This document shows, one piece after another, positions 37,501-45,491 of a stretch of 64,000 nt of DNA (the stretch's first letter is position 1; each line of letters begins with the position of its first letter). The position numbers and the translations under genes were made by a program. The notes beneath the pieces were generated by a model. It did not search any database and was not told where the DNA came from. It was given only the letters and a program-made list of their open reading frames with translations. This DNA comes from CAYLJJ01 sp964384025 (lineage in GTDB: Bacteria > Myxococcota_A > Bradymonadia > UBA7976 > UBA1532), in contig CAYLJJ010000021.1 of the NCBI GenBank assembly GCA_964384025.1, forward strand, positions 6,570-70,569. Direction: 5' to 3'.

Positions 37501-37642
37501 TGAGCGCGGCGTCCTCCACCGGGACGCCGTCGTCAACCGCGCCCAAATCGCTCGCAGGTTTGTCTGAGTCCAGGCTCGGGCGGGCCCCCTTCTCCGCGTC
37601 GCAGCCGAGCAGGAGGAGCGTCATCAAAGTCAAAGTTCGCAT
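34509..37642 (-). pseudogene. Frameshifted EGF/TSP3 lipoprotein with DUF1554-like C-terminus
   Basis: The N-terminus is at 37642 with lipobox MRTLTLMTLLLLGC, followed by Asp/Ala/Val-rich repeats. The frame is lost near 37405, where one missing base separates IDALIDVEVDA from the continuing GVDAPVLDELLAVAVDAAPF in the next register (open from 37361 or before to 34509). Downstream are two EGF-like modules (CEANPCERGECVIEGDGHRC, CDPNPCLNEGACVDG), a large beta region, TSP3 repeats (CDLCPWVGDPEQRDSDDDGV) and a C-terminal domain (GYAVWTGSDSGGLYRTDRTC, DDWASL) resembling DUF1554. GC is clearly higher than in core genes. If the shift is real the protein is truncated; slippage in the repeat could also restore it. 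Confidence 0.78.
37145..37440 (-). repeat. Tandem 42-bp repeats encoding (V/A)DAAPxxDxLVDVEV
   Basis: About six near-identical units of 42 bp, plus shortened ones, encode a 14-aa acidic repeat such as VEVDAAPFIDALVD. They form the spacer after the lipobox of the lipoprotein gene and contain its frameshift. Confidence 0.8.
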
Positions 37643-37776
37643 AGCTCTCCCTTAAATGTGACTTTGAACTATATCTACCTCGCGCGAAGCACCAGGGGCT
37701 CATGATTCCTGATGTCCACGCTGCTCGCGGTGTTCGCGTGAAGCATCTGATGATGGATCACCTGCGCCAATAGATA

Positions 37777-37800
37777 GGTTGTTTTAGTTGTAAAACAACC
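37777..37800. terminator. Perfect 10-bp stem hairpin
   Basis: GGTTGTTTTA and TAAAACAACC flank a four-base loop. It lies 117 bp downstream of the minus-strand gene ending at 37917 and upstream of the lipoprotein gene at 37642, so it could end transcription of the former. The U-tract is inside the stem, which is atypical. The rest of 37643-37916 holds nothing recognisable. Confidence 0.4.
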
Positions 37801-37916
37801 TAATGAAGAGCCTAAGAAGGCTACTTCAACTGGCTGTTTTTCAAGAGCGTTCAGGCGTCCCCTAAGGTCTGGGCAGCTCATAGAGCAGGCTGAGTGTCTG
37901 CCCTTGGAGTTAAATC

Positions 37917-38390
37917 TCAGTCCTCCTCTAACTCCACGATAAGCAGCCAACTGGCCGACAAGTCAGAGAAGATCTCTAGGAGGCGGTCGTCCCCTTTGGA
38001 GGAGGAGAACTCCACCTCTAGATCCAAGATGGAGTCGTCACCCGCGCGATCAAAGATATCGACGTCCAGCAGCTGAAGCTGCTCAACGCGGCCGCTGTTG
38101 AGGTCGCGCACCAGCAACAGCAGCTCGGTGCCCGGATAGACCATCTCGGTGAAGAGGAGGCGTACTCGGAGCCGGGTTTGACCGATCTTGGCTGGGATGA
38201 TCACCCGCCGCGCGCCAGGGAAACGACCGCTTAGAAGCTCATCCTCCTCTAAGGCGCAGCCCGCATAGGGCCCACAGATGGGCTGCGCGCCCTCGCAGAG
38301 ATTCTCAAGGCGGCCGTGGCCAAACTCCTCCTCCTGGCTTTGGTAGGCGATGAGGAGGAGCAGGAGCAAGAGCTTGGATGGTGAAGGCAT
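37917..38390 (-). CDS. Secreted hypothetical protein
   Basis: 157 aa. A signal peptide (SKLLLLLLLIAYQSQ) is followed by an acidic mature protein with Cys in ENLCEGAQPICGPYAGCALE and a beta-rich remainder (ARRVIIPAKIGQTRLRVRLL, SASWLLIVELEED). No family recognised. The ATG is preceded only by a weak GAG, but the stop of an upstream decayed frame lies four bases before it, so it may have been translated by coupling. It is likely periplasmic or surface located. Confidence 0.65.
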   Translation of the reverse strand: MPSPSKLLLLLLLIAYQSQEEEFGHGRLENLCEGAQPICGPYAGCALEEDELLSGRFPGARRVIIPAKIGQTRLRVRLLFTEMVYPGTELLLLVRDLNSGRVEQLQLLDVDIFDRAGDDSILDLEVEFSSSKGDDRLLEIFSDLSASWLLIVELEED

Positions 38391-38393
38391 GAC

Positions 38394-38570
38394 TCAACGC
38401 GCGCCCTTGAGCCACAGCGCCCGCGCCTCCCCGCCCGCCTTGATGTGGGCCTGCCACGCCAGCCACCAGCGCGCTCTGCTCCTCAAGATCGACGCGACCC
38501 TGCTGAGCCCGCGTGCGCTGCGCTCGCTCGATCTCCGCCTTGAGCGGGGCCAAATGGGGAGGGAGGAGTT
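38394..38570 (-). pseudogene. Decayed 3-prime gene fragment ahead of 38390
   Basis: The reverse strand reads APLKAEIERAQRTRAQQG through VDLEEQSALV in one frame and continues as AWQAHIKAGGEARALWLKG to a TGA in another. A one- or two-base shift near 38455 joins them into a plausible helical C-terminus. There is no start. Family unknown. Confidence 0.35.
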
Positions 38571-38592
38571 CTATCTTCGGGGCGCTGACGAT

Positions 38593-38651
38593 GGAAAGTT
38601 CTTGGAATATCAAGCATATGCACATACTTTCTGGGGGTTGCTTGAAATTCC
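38593..38651 (+). repeat. Start-codon leader repeat, copy B
   Basis: About 71 percent identical to 47544-47602. It contains GGGGGTTGCTTGAAATTCC, that is a Shine-Dalgarno-like tract four bases before TTG (38642). The frame opened by that TTG runs straight into the pseudogene beginning MWSQRF at 38675. Confidence 0.6.
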
Positions 38652-38674
38652 TATCCTCCACCGAGCTGGAGAGC

Positions 38675-39326
38675 ATGTGGAGCCAACGCTTCGCTGAGCA
38701 TGAGCAGCATCAGCTGCTTCAACAGATGTTCTCTGAGCGCGATGAGCGGCTGATTGAGTTTCTGGCAAAACGGAGTCAACTCTCCAGAAAGGATGTCGCC
38801 GCTGGGCTCTTTCATCTGGAGCCAAGCTTTGAGGAGCCCAAGCCCAGCCCTCAGCTCTTTGTCGCCCCCAGCGCCAGCCCCGCGCAGCAGAGAAGCGGAC
38901 CACAGCAGCGAGCACAAGCAGAGGCAGGGCCGTTCGACGCTCAACCACGAGGCTCCCCTCCACCTCCGCTGAATCAACACCCGCCAGACTCCCCAAGCTC
39001 AAGCCGAGGAGCAAGCCCAAGAGCTGGCATATCGGCGCCAAGTCTTGGGAGATCAAGAGCTGGCGAGAGATCCTCCCCATCTGCTGTCATCACCTCGCCA
39101 GTAAGAAACCAGCGACGTTTCGAAAGGCCCTCACCGCGCCTGAGTTTCAGGGGAGCAAGCGGCGCTCTCTCTCAGACTCTAAGGTGGGTTGCGTAGCCCA
39201 GCCGAGGTACTAGGGGGCTCCGTCGAGGTTGACCTCAGCGCGACGCAGATCATCGCGCTCAGCGAGAAGCTGCTGCGATTCTGTGGGGTGTCGCTGGAGA
39301 AGGTTGAGTATTGTCTCCGAGATTAA
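38675..39326 (+). pseudogene. Frameshifted gene with a conserved C-terminal domain
   Basis: Three registers read in order make one protein. From 38675 MWSQRFAEHEQHQLLQQMFS and a helical N-terminus; then from about 39000 WHIGAKSWEIKSWREILPIC and ATFRKALTAPEFQGSKRRSL; then from 39216 GGSVEVDLSATQIIALSEKL and VSLEKVEYCLRD to TAA. The SW..IL / FxGxxR / xLSAxxI..L..KLL pattern resembles a C-terminal domain that I recall from uncharacterised bacterial proteins, some linked to DNA processing, but I cannot name it securely. At least two indels (about 38900-39000 and near 39213) kill the gene. Confidence 0.55.
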
Positions 39327-39428
39327 AGTATCCAAGGGCTGCCAGTCACACTCTGCAGGCTGCCATCCATAACGACATCCGTGTCGAGTTCCCCAAAGGC
39401 TGGGGCCTGATCCATGCCAGGCAAGTGC

Positions 39429-40157
39429 TCAACGGCAACGACGTATAAATTCTGTCACCAGCGACGCGGCCTGATTGGGCCGAGCGCATAGAACTAGGTG
39501 AGGGGCCTCGATCTCATCGGTGGGCGATGGTAGGCCACGGTGCTGAGGGATGAGGCGGTCGTTGCGTGCACGCACCACCAAGGTGGGCACTTTGGGTTGA
39601 GAGAGTGCGGCGCGTACATCGACTCGCATGATCTCGCGCAGCCGAAGGCTCAGCACCGCTGGGCTCGGCGTGCGAATGGCCCTGAGCACCGCAGCCACCT
39701 GGGCAGGTGAGGCGTGGGCATCGAGCAAGAAGCGTCGAAGGGCGATCTTGGGCGGCGGAATTCGAAAGAGCAGCGGCCCCATCACCGCGAATCCTCGCCA
39801 GCGGGGCGCATGAGCAAATGTAGCGATGAGGGCTACACCAGCCAAGTGTTCGGGCGGATCAGCTGCCAATTGAATCGCGATGGGTCCTGAAAAAGATTCG
39901 GCGACGAGGATTGTGGGTTGTTGGGCCTGCTCAATGAGGGCGCGCACCTGCGCGGTGAGGTCCTGATAGCTCTCGGCGATGTCGGAGGCATAGGTGTGCC
40001 CCAACACCAAGTGGGCGGGTTCGAGCTGGGCCCGAAAGCGTGCCGAGAGTGTGTTGCCGCCGTCCATACCGGGCGAAACGATGATCTTCATGGGTGCATG
40101 AGGGTATAGCAATTTCGAGCGGCTGGGGTTTGCCTCTGACTTCTTGACCATGCACAC
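39429..40157 (-). CDS. Alpha/beta-hydrolase fold protein
   Basis: About 242 aa. The core begins MKIIVSPGMDGGNTLSARF, has the nucleophile elbow LVAESFSGPIAIQL, an acid in VRARNDRLIP and a terminal His in IEAPHLVLCARPNQAA, so the Ser-Asp-His triad is plausible. Substrate unknown; esterase or thioesterase-like. GC is high compared with core genes, pointing to acquisition. The core ATG at 40091 has no Shine-Dalgarno. The in-frame GTG at 40157, four bases after GGAGG within a dispersed repeat, does have one and would add 22 residues (MCMVKKSEANPSRSKLL...). I report that start with reserve. Confidence 0.75.
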   Translation of the reverse strand: MCMVKKSEANPSRSKLLYPHAPMKIIVSPGMDGGNTLSARFRAQLEPAHLVLGHTYASDIAESYQDLTAQVRALIEQAQQPTILVAESFSGPIAIQLAADPPEHLAGVALIATFAHAPRWRGFAVMGPLLFRIPPPKIALRRFLLDAHASPAQVAAVLRAIRTPSPAVLSLRLREIMRVDVRAALSQPKVPTLVVRARNDRLIPQHRGLPSPTDEIEAPHLVLCARPNQAASLVTEFIRRCR

Positions 40158-40172
40158 CAAACCTCCCACCTC
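40103..40172 (-). repeat. Start-codon leader repeat, copy C
   Basis: 63 of 70 bases match 40851-40920 in the same orientation. On the minus strand it carries GGAGG, TTTG and then GTG at 40157, opening a frame that continues into the alpha/beta-hydrolase. Confidence 0.85.
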
Positions 40173-40363
40173 AATTTTTTTAGAAAAAGATAAAGAAGAC
40201 GCGCAACGCCCATCAAAAGCACTCGTCCGAGGTGATTGCATGTACGTTGAGGTCTCTAGAGTATAGGGGGCCTATCGATGTTTAGAAAAACCTCAGAGGC
40301 AATTAAATCGATGTTTAGACGGTCGAAGATAATGCCTCAGCGCTTTAAAATGGAGGATTTTTA

Positions 40364-40633
40364 ATGAAACGTTTTCTGATAGCTTTTGCTTCCCTCGTCA
40401 GCCTCTCATTCTTTTCGATGAGTGCCTCCGCTGCCACACCACCATGCAACTCCAGCGTTGCGAAAGGTGACAAGTGTCACATCGGAGGCGTGTCTCATTA
40501 TGCATGCGGTGGTGGCGCGTATGTGAAATCCACTTATGGTTCAGGCGCATGCAATGGAAGCTCTGTGGTTAACGAAGATGGTAAGAAGGTAACGCGGCGA
40601 CAAGCAAGCAAGCCAGAGCGTACACGAAGGTAG
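40364..40633 (+). CDS. Small secreted Cys-containing protein
   Basis: 89 aa; GGAGG seven bases before the ATG. A textbook signal peptide (MKRFLIAFASLVSLSFFSMS, cleaved after ASA) is followed by about 65 residues with four Cys (TPPCNSSVAKGDKCHIGGVS, HYACGGGAYVKSTYGSGACN) and a basic tail RRQASKPERTRR. Two disulphides are likely. No family recognised. Like the secreted protein at 33221-33670, it is a small exported protein standing alone in the repeat-rich island; a toxin, inhibitor or signal are all possible. Confidence 0.75.
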   Translation: MKRFLIAFASLVSLSFFSMSASAATPPCNSSVAKGDKCHIGGVSHYACGGGAYVKSTYGSGACNGSSVVNEDGKKVTRRQASKPERTRR

Positions 40634-40735
40634 AACGAGTACTTCCGCGCGCTCATCCCTGAGGTCACTTTTCATCCAAACCCAGCTGGCAGCGTGCGGC
40701 GCAAATCACTGAAGCTGATAAGGCTCTCAAGCAGC

Positions 40736-40822
40736 CTAAATCGAGAACCCCGCCCAAAGCGCCGTGAGCGCAAAGAGCAAACCCAGCGCGAAGACCCCAA
40801 GGTGACTCCCCTTCTTGGCCAC
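40736..40822 (-). pseudogene. Short membrane-protein fragment after leader copy D
   Basis: The frame reads MVAKKGSHLGVFALGLLFAL, then TALWAGFSI and a stop: a single hydrophobic helix of 29 aa, extended upstream by PLLSPVFFT without a stop. It is out of frame with the start codon of leader copy D. It may be the C-terminal helix of a lost membrane protein or a tiny membrane peptide. Confidence 0.3.
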
Positions 40823-40850
40823 CATCGTGAAGAAGACGGGTGAGAGCAGG

Positions 40851-40920
40851 GGGATAGCAATTTCAAGCAGCTGGGGTTTGCCCCTGATTTCTTGACCATG
40901 CACATCAAACCTCCTACCTC
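40851..40920 (-). repeat. Start-codon leader repeat, copy D
   Basis: 63 of 70 bases match 40103-40172. On the minus strand it carries GGAGG, TTTG and then ATG at 40905 at the same place where copy C has GTG. The frame from this ATG reads through to 40672 but looks non-coding after the repeat. Confidence 0.85.
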
Positions 40921-41239
40921 TTTTCGGGTCTTCTCTGTCCATCTCTTGGCGGTGAAGTTGGATTGGGAATAGGCATAAGGGTAGAGGTCCATGTCAGAGT
41001 CAGACAGGCGAGCAGAGGCACAGCCATTTGGATGGGACCGGCTCCTGGACTTTCAGAAGGATGCCTTCAAGAAGGTCGTAGGAGGATTCCCGAAAATCAG
41101 TATAAACGACCGCACATTGTATATATAGACGGCAATAGCTCCCAAAGGGCCTTTGCCCCTTTTCTGCTGCGAGGAACTACATATGTATAATTAAACACAA
41201 GCAACTAGCACCATTCAAAGCCAAAATCACTACATCTTC

Positions 41240-41416
41240 ATGACTACCAAAATTTCTATCCTCACCGAGAGCCTCGTCGAGCAGCCCATGAGGATGACCC
41301 ACGCCGATGTCCCCGAGGAGGAGCTGAAGCTTTTGGGGGTCAGCCCAGGGCTGATCAGGATCTCGGTCGGCTTGGAGCACATCTCCGACCTCAAACGCGA
41401 CGATCAGCTCAGCTGA
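41240..41416 (+). pseudogene. C-terminal fragment of a cystathionine gamma-synthase/lyase-type PLP enzyme
   Basis: The frame reads TKISILTESLVEQPMRMTHA, DVPEEELKLLGVSPG and LIRISVGLEHISDLKRD. This matches the conserved C-terminus of the Cys/Met-metabolism PLP family (SLVxxPxxMTHxxVPxExRxxxGIxxGLIRLSVGxExxxDL). Only about 58 residues remain, with no PLP-binding part, so it is a remnant. It ends DDQLS-stop inside the 27-bp site at 41402. Nothing else in 40921-41239 is recognisable. Confidence 0.75.
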
Positions 41417-41428
41417 GCTTGCTCCAGC
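41402..41428. repeat. 27-bp bidirectional-stop site, copy 1
   Basis: GATCAGCTCAGCTGA, four variable bases, then GCTCCAGC. The plus-strand frame of the PLP-enzyme fragment ends here as DQLS-stop, and a minus-strand frame (LKEHAGQIGALLKEIELEQ) ends here as AQLS-stop. The same arrangement occurs at 46328-46354. Confidence 0.7.
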
Positions 41429-41553
41429 TCGATCTCCTTGAGGAGCGCGCCGATCTGCCCAGCGTGCTCCTTCAAGCTGGGGTGGTGGCGCGGACCCCCT
41501 CCGCCAGAGCCTTGAGTCAGGGATCCCCAAGGCGCGCAGGTTGAATCCAAATG

Positions 41554-41591
41554 TTTTGGTTCAGCTTTGGAATTTTGGTTCAGCTTTGGAA
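41554..41591. repeat. Perfect 19-bp tandem duplication upstream of the DUF4157 gene
   Basis: TTTTGGTTCAGCTTTGGAA occurs twice head to tail, ending about 50 bp before the DUF4157 start codon. It could be an operator or replication slippage. Confidence 0.85.
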
Positions 41592-41643
41592 TCTGAGAGA
41601 ATAGGTGCCCTGGTGATTTGCCCGGCTCAGAGGAGCAAGAAAG

Positions 41644-43869
41644 ATGAGCGATCAGTCCCATAAGACCGAGCAGGTTCAAGAGAGGACTCCTGCCCTCAAA
41701 GTTCCTCTACAGATGCAGTTCAACAGCGCCAGCCAGGGGCAAAGCAGCGAGCTGCTCAGCTCCATCGCGGGGCTCTCTTCTGCTCCTATACAGATGTCGG
41801 AGGGCTCAGCAGATCCGGGTGAAGGGATCCACTCTATCGCAGCGCAGGGGCTCGCGGGGCCAGGGGGTCCCATCCCACATCAGGAGAAGATCCAAGCCTC
41901 CTTTGGAAGCTTTGATATCAGCGGAGCGGAGGCGCATCAGGGAGGAGCTGCTCAAGAGGCCAATGAGCAGATGGGCGCGCGAGGCTACGCTACTGAAGGC
42001 GCGATCGTGCTCAAGGATGGAGATCTACACACCACCGCTCACGAGCTAACCCACCATCTACATCAACGGCAAGGTGTTCAGCTCAAGGGGCAACGTGGAG
42101 AGCCAGGGGATCGCTATGAACACCACGCGGACGCCGTCGCTGACGCTGTCGTCGCGGGACGCTCAGCGGAACCCCTGCTCAGCGGCTTTGGCCTCTCGCC
42201 CGCCGCTGGAGGTGGGGCGAGCGGAGCGCTCCAGATGGATCTCATCGACAGCGCCATTGAGTTGGGCCAGAGCGTGGTCGAGACCGTGACCGATCTGGGA
42301 GAGCGGGCTTACGATGCGGTGACAGAGTGGATCGATCTGATGGGAGCCAAGACTGAGCTGTTGGCTAAGATCAGCGACACCACTTGGGTGCGAGAGTCGG
42401 TCAGCGATGTCAAAGCAGATGCCCATAAGAAACACAACTTCAGCCTCAAGTTTGAGATGGAGCTTCTCATCGCGATGTGTCGCGTTGAGGCGATGGCTAA
42501 GGCTCATAAAATCGCGGGCTGTGACAGCTTAGAGCAGCTCAAGACTCTGGATGCTGAGGTCGCTGAGTGGCAAAAGGAGCGCAAACAAAGCTTCAAGAAA
42601 GAGGTAGAGACTAAGGTTCAAGAGTATCGAGATGTTGAGCTTGAGTGGCTGTCTGCCTACACAGGCCACGCAGCTCTTGAGAAAAAGAAAGTGGTCCCTA
42701 ACGACTACGCCTTTGGAGCAAAGTCTGACATCAAACTGCTCCCTGGGGCAGCATCTCAGGTGATCTACACGACCCCAGTGGAGTTTGAGTGGTTGCTTAC
42801 AGATGGAGCAAAGAAGGCCAACACCAAAGCCAAAACGGATAAAAAGAAAGCCCCCGTGCCTGCTTGGAACGCCAAGACAAAGAAGACCTTTAAGGAGAAA
42901 ATCCAGGCTCAGCTGGACGCGGTCTGGGGCTCAGGGAACGGGATGAAGCCCTTTAAGATCACTGAACCCTCCGATCATCTCCTGGCCGACGAGGCCAGCA
43001 AATGGTCCAGCATCGTCGCCAGCTTCCGTGGGGTCGTGGAGGAGAGAGCGGGGCAGACAGGGAACAACAAGATCAAAGCTTGGAGATCTGCACCAGGAGA
43101 GCCCACCAGGGCAGACTCAGGCAACCTCTATGAGGAGGATGCTGAGGCGGACTTCAACAAAGATGGCAGCGCCAAAGGTGGCCAGCACGTCATGGCCCAC
43201 GAGTTTGGACACTTCGGGATGGGCCTCCCTGATGAATACACAGAGACCTCAAAGGGCTCCAACAAGGCCGCTTTTGATAAGGCGATCGTCAGCATCGACA
43301 AGAAGATCAAGGAGTGCGATGCGATCATCGCCAAGAACTCAGGCAACACACCAGAGGAAAAGAAGGCGCGCAAGAAGGCTCAGGATGACAAACAGTGGTA
43401 TCTGGACGATAAGACCGCGCTGAACAGCCCCTGGGGTACGGGGGTCGCGGGGGGCTTGGGTTGGAACATGATGCGCTTGGCGCCTCAAAACCGCCCCGCT
43501 GGGATCATGCCCATCCCAGAGGAAGCTTTCGCTGGCTATGGAGGCGATAACTATGGGCCGGGGTTACGAAAGCTTCGGGGGCAGCGCCCCAACATGCACC
43601 AAACGAGTGATCGTCAGCGCATCATGATCTGGGGTAATAAGGTAGAGCCCTATATGTATGAGGGCATCTTGGAGTTGCTCAATCAGCTCGTACAGAGTCA
43701 GTTCGATCCAGAGGTCAAGTTTGAGCACAACGTGGCGGCGGGCTCAGATGAGAAGAAGGTGATCGATGATGTGCGTGCTTGGAACATCGAGGTAGACATG
43801 GGTAAGGCTAAGGCCGCCAAAGGAGGCGCCCGAGCTCCTGGAGATGAGAAGGCGGCAACTCCTCCTTGA
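41644..43869 (+). CDS. DUF4157-domain protein with a second zincin-like domain
   Basis: 741 aa. Residues about 75-180 match DUF4157 (PHQEKIQASFGSFDISGAEA, HTTAHELTHHLHQRQGVQLK, GDRYEHHADAVADAVVAGRS), including an HExxH in HELTHH at about 131. A helical middle follows. Near residue 517 is a second HExxH with downstream Asp-Glu, VMAHEFGHFGMGLPDEYTE, as in metzincin-like peptidases. DUF4157 proteins are best known as cargo or associated proteins of extracellular contractile injection systems. There is no signal peptide, which fits such loading, but no eCIS genes are in this window. The role is likely a secreted toxin or protease effector. GGAG precedes the ATG. A 19-bp tandem repeat lies upstream. 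Confidence 0.85.
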   Translation: MSDQSHKTEQVQERTPALKVPLQMQFNSASQGQSSELLSSIAGLSSAPIQMSEGSADPGEGIHSIAAQGLAGPGGPIPHQEKIQASFGSFDISGAEAHQGGAAQEANEQMGARGYATEGAIVLKDGDLHTTAHELTHHLHQRQGVQLKGQRGEPGDRYEHHADAVADAVVAGRSAEPLLSGFGLSPAAGGGASGALQMDLIDSAIELGQSVVETVTDLGERAYDAVTEWIDLMGAKTELLAKISDTTWVRESVSDVKADAHKKHNFSLKFEMELLIAMCRVEAMAKAHKIAGCDSLEQLKTLDAEVAEWQKERKQSFKKEVETKVQEYRDVELEWLSAYTGHAALEKKKVVPNDYAFGAKSDIKLLPGAASQVIYTTPVEFEWLLTDGAKKANTKAKTDKKKAPVPAWNAKTKKTFKEKIQAQLDAVWGSGNGMKPFKITEPSDHLLADEASKWSSIVASFRGVVEERAGQTGNNKIKAWRSAPGEPTRADSGNLYEEDAEADFNKDGSAKGGQHVMAHEFGHFGMGLPDEYTETSKGSNKAAFDKAIVSIDKKIKECDAIIAKNSGNTPEEKKARKKAQDDKQWYLDDKTALNSPWGTGVAGGLGWNMMRLAPQNRPAGIMPIPEEAFAGYGGDNYGPGLRKLRGQRPNMHQTSDRQRIMIWGNKVEPYMYEGILELLNQLVQSQFDPEVKFEHNVAAGSDEKKVIDDVRAWNIEVDMGKAKAAKGGARAPGDEKAATPP

Positions 43870-43882
43870 GTCAGTTCAGGGC

Positions 43883-44446
43883 TCAGCTCTCGGCTAAAAT
43901 GCGCCTCTCAAAGTCCTGCCAGATCCGCTTATCCTCTCGACAGTCATAGCGCCGACAGCTCGCGGGTCGAGCCTCATAGAGTCGGCAACGCTGGCTCTCC
44001 TTACAATGATGAACACAGTAACCTGAAGGATCTGAGCGGATAACATAGGGCCGAGCCAGCTCCCACTCCAACTGACCCTCTTGCAGATCCTGGGTGGAGA
44101 GCAGATGAGTGAAGGTGCAGCAGCGAGCCCCACAGAGAGGGAGCCGAGAGAGACAGTCGATCTCAGGTAGATCTTGAAGGTGATATTTATCATCCTCCAC
44201 ACCCACGCGGCAGAGCAGATATTTTTCAAGCTGCTCATCATACTGAGCGCGGCGTAGAGACTCGACGCGAGCGTTGAAGCGCTCCTGATCCACCAGACCC
44301 GCCGCGACCATCTGCTCCACCAGACTCTGAATCCAGATCTGCCAAGTTTGCGCCTCTTTGCGATTCTGAGTGGAGAGGGTATGCATAAAAAAAAGCCCCC
44401 GCTCCATATCGCGACGCCTCGGCTGTAGCTTTTTGGGCGCGCTCAT
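43883..44446 (-). CDS. YkgJ-type Cys-cluster protein (second paralogue)
   Basis: 187 aa. The C-terminal half has the Cys cluster EIDCLSRLPLCGARCCTF, GYCVHHCKESQRCRLYEARP and ASCRRYDCREDKRIWQDFE, the layout of the YkgJ/zinc- or iron-chelating cysteine-cluster family, which probably binds a metal or Fe-S centre. The first half is helical and plain. Its ATG overlaps the stop of the upstream paralogue (ATGA). A 36-bp stretch coding for the EDKRIWQDFE tail is identical in the two genes (43907-43942 and 44479-44514), indicating recent duplication or gene conversion. Function is unknown; electron transfer or maturation roles are proposed for relatives. Confidence 0.82.
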   Translation of the reverse strand: MSAPKKLQPRRRDMERGLFFMHTLSTQNRKEAQTWQIWIQSLVEQMVAAGLVDQERFNARVESLRRAQYDEQLEKYLLCRVGVEDDKYHLQDLPEIDCLSRLPLCGARCCTFTHLLSTQDLQEGQLEWELARPYVIRSDPSGYCVHHCKESQRCRLYEARPASCRRYDCREDKRIWQDFERRILAES

Positions 44447-45480
44447 GGTTGCTCTTTGGGGGGCGCTGGGAGGCGGGCCTCAAAGTCCTGCCAGATCCGC
44501 TTATCCTCTCGACAACTGTAACCTCTACAGACCGCAGGGCGTTGGGCGTAGATCGTACAGCCGATGCCCTCTTGGGCGCAGTGTACACAGTAGCCGTCCT
44601 TCCGCTGCCTGATCTGATAAGGCGCAGCGTAGCTCCACTCCACAACCCCCTCGTTAAGATCTTGGACGCTCAGAGAGAAGTTCAACGCGCAGCAACGAGC
44701 CTTACAGAGAGGGAGCCTTGAGATGCAATCGATCTCGGGGAGATCTTGGAGCGTGTATTTGTCTACAGCCTCCGCCAACTGAACATGGCTCTGTTTCTCA
44801 AAGCGAGGCCGCTCTCGCTCTGAAATCTGGCCGCGACGCTCCTCAAAGCTGAGGAGGTCCAGATGCCCACCGGCGACCAACTCCTCCACCAAAGCCTGAG
44901 CTTTTACGCGAACATCCAGGCCCATAAAGCGAGTCTGCATCGCCATGGTGTGGACAAAGCGCAGGCTGTCTTTGAGATCTGTGGTGATCGGCTCCTCTAA
45001 GCGCGTCTGCGGTGGGGTGGGGGTCTTATAGAGGGCTTGGGGCTCTGCGCCTGGATGAGATAGGGCTTTTAGATTATAGAGAGGCGCTTGGCTGATCCTG
45101 CTCTGTTGCGCTGCGGAGAGGGGGCCGTCGGGGAGCAAGAGATAGCGAGGGGGGCGATCAGGATAGAGCTGACGACACTCCAACTCATAACGCATCTTCT
45201 CCAAACCAAACTTCTTGGTGACGCGGAGGATATCCTCCAGGCCGCTTACGTCTCCTAACAGCACCCTCATCCGACCCTCTGAGGGCAGGTAGAGGTTGAA
45301 GAGGGCCTCAAAGCGAGGGAGCTGCCCCTCCTCACAGAGGGGACAGTCTCTCTGAGGGCAGCGACGCTCTTTGGCTCCGGTTCCGTGGACGATGTTGACA
45401 TAAGGAGCACCAGAGAAGACACCGACCAAGCGCTCTCCAGCAGCCTTAAAGTGTAAGATAGCGGGGCTCTCTCTCCACAT
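44443..45480 (-). CDS. YkgJ-type Cys-cluster protein with extra N-terminal Cys domain
   Basis: 345 aa. The C-terminal 180 residues are a paralogue of the next gene product (EIDCISRLPLCKARCCALN, DGYCVHCAQEGIGCTIYAQR, VCRGYSCREDKRIWQDFE). Residues about 1-150 form an added domain with LVGVFSGAPYVNIVHGTGAK followed by RRCPQRDCPLCEEGQLPR, a possible CxxxxCxxC metal knuckle in a beta-rich fold. I do not recognise this domain. The gene lies 11 bp after the LRR gene and overlaps the following paralogue by four bases, giving a three-gene operon. The added domain may bind the partner or nucleic acid. Confidence 0.8.
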   Translation of the reverse strand: MWRESPAILHFKAAGERLVGVFSGAPYVNIVHGTGAKERRCPQRDCPLCEEGQLPRFEALFNLYLPSEGRMRVLLGDVSGLEDILRVTKKFGLEKMRYELECRQLYPDRPPRYLLLPDGPLSAAQQSRISQAPLYNLKALSHPGAEPQALYKTPTPPQTRLEEPITTDLKDSLRFVHTMAMQTRFMGLDVRVKAQALVEELVAGGHLDLLSFEERRGQISERERPRFEKQSHVQLAEAVDKYTLQDLPEIDCISRLPLCKARCCALNFSLSVQDLNEGVVEWSYAAPYQIRQRKDGYCVHCAQEGIGCTIYAQRPAVCRGYSCREDKRIWQDFEARLPAPPKEQP

Positions 45481-45491
45481 AAACGCTCTCC

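Noticed and set aside
39358..39447. Frame reading IRVEFPKGWGLIHARQVLNG, like the C-terminus of phosphomannomutase
   Set aside because: The match is short and the diagnostic Ser-Asn-Thr is missing, so I leave it as a possible further gene tail only.
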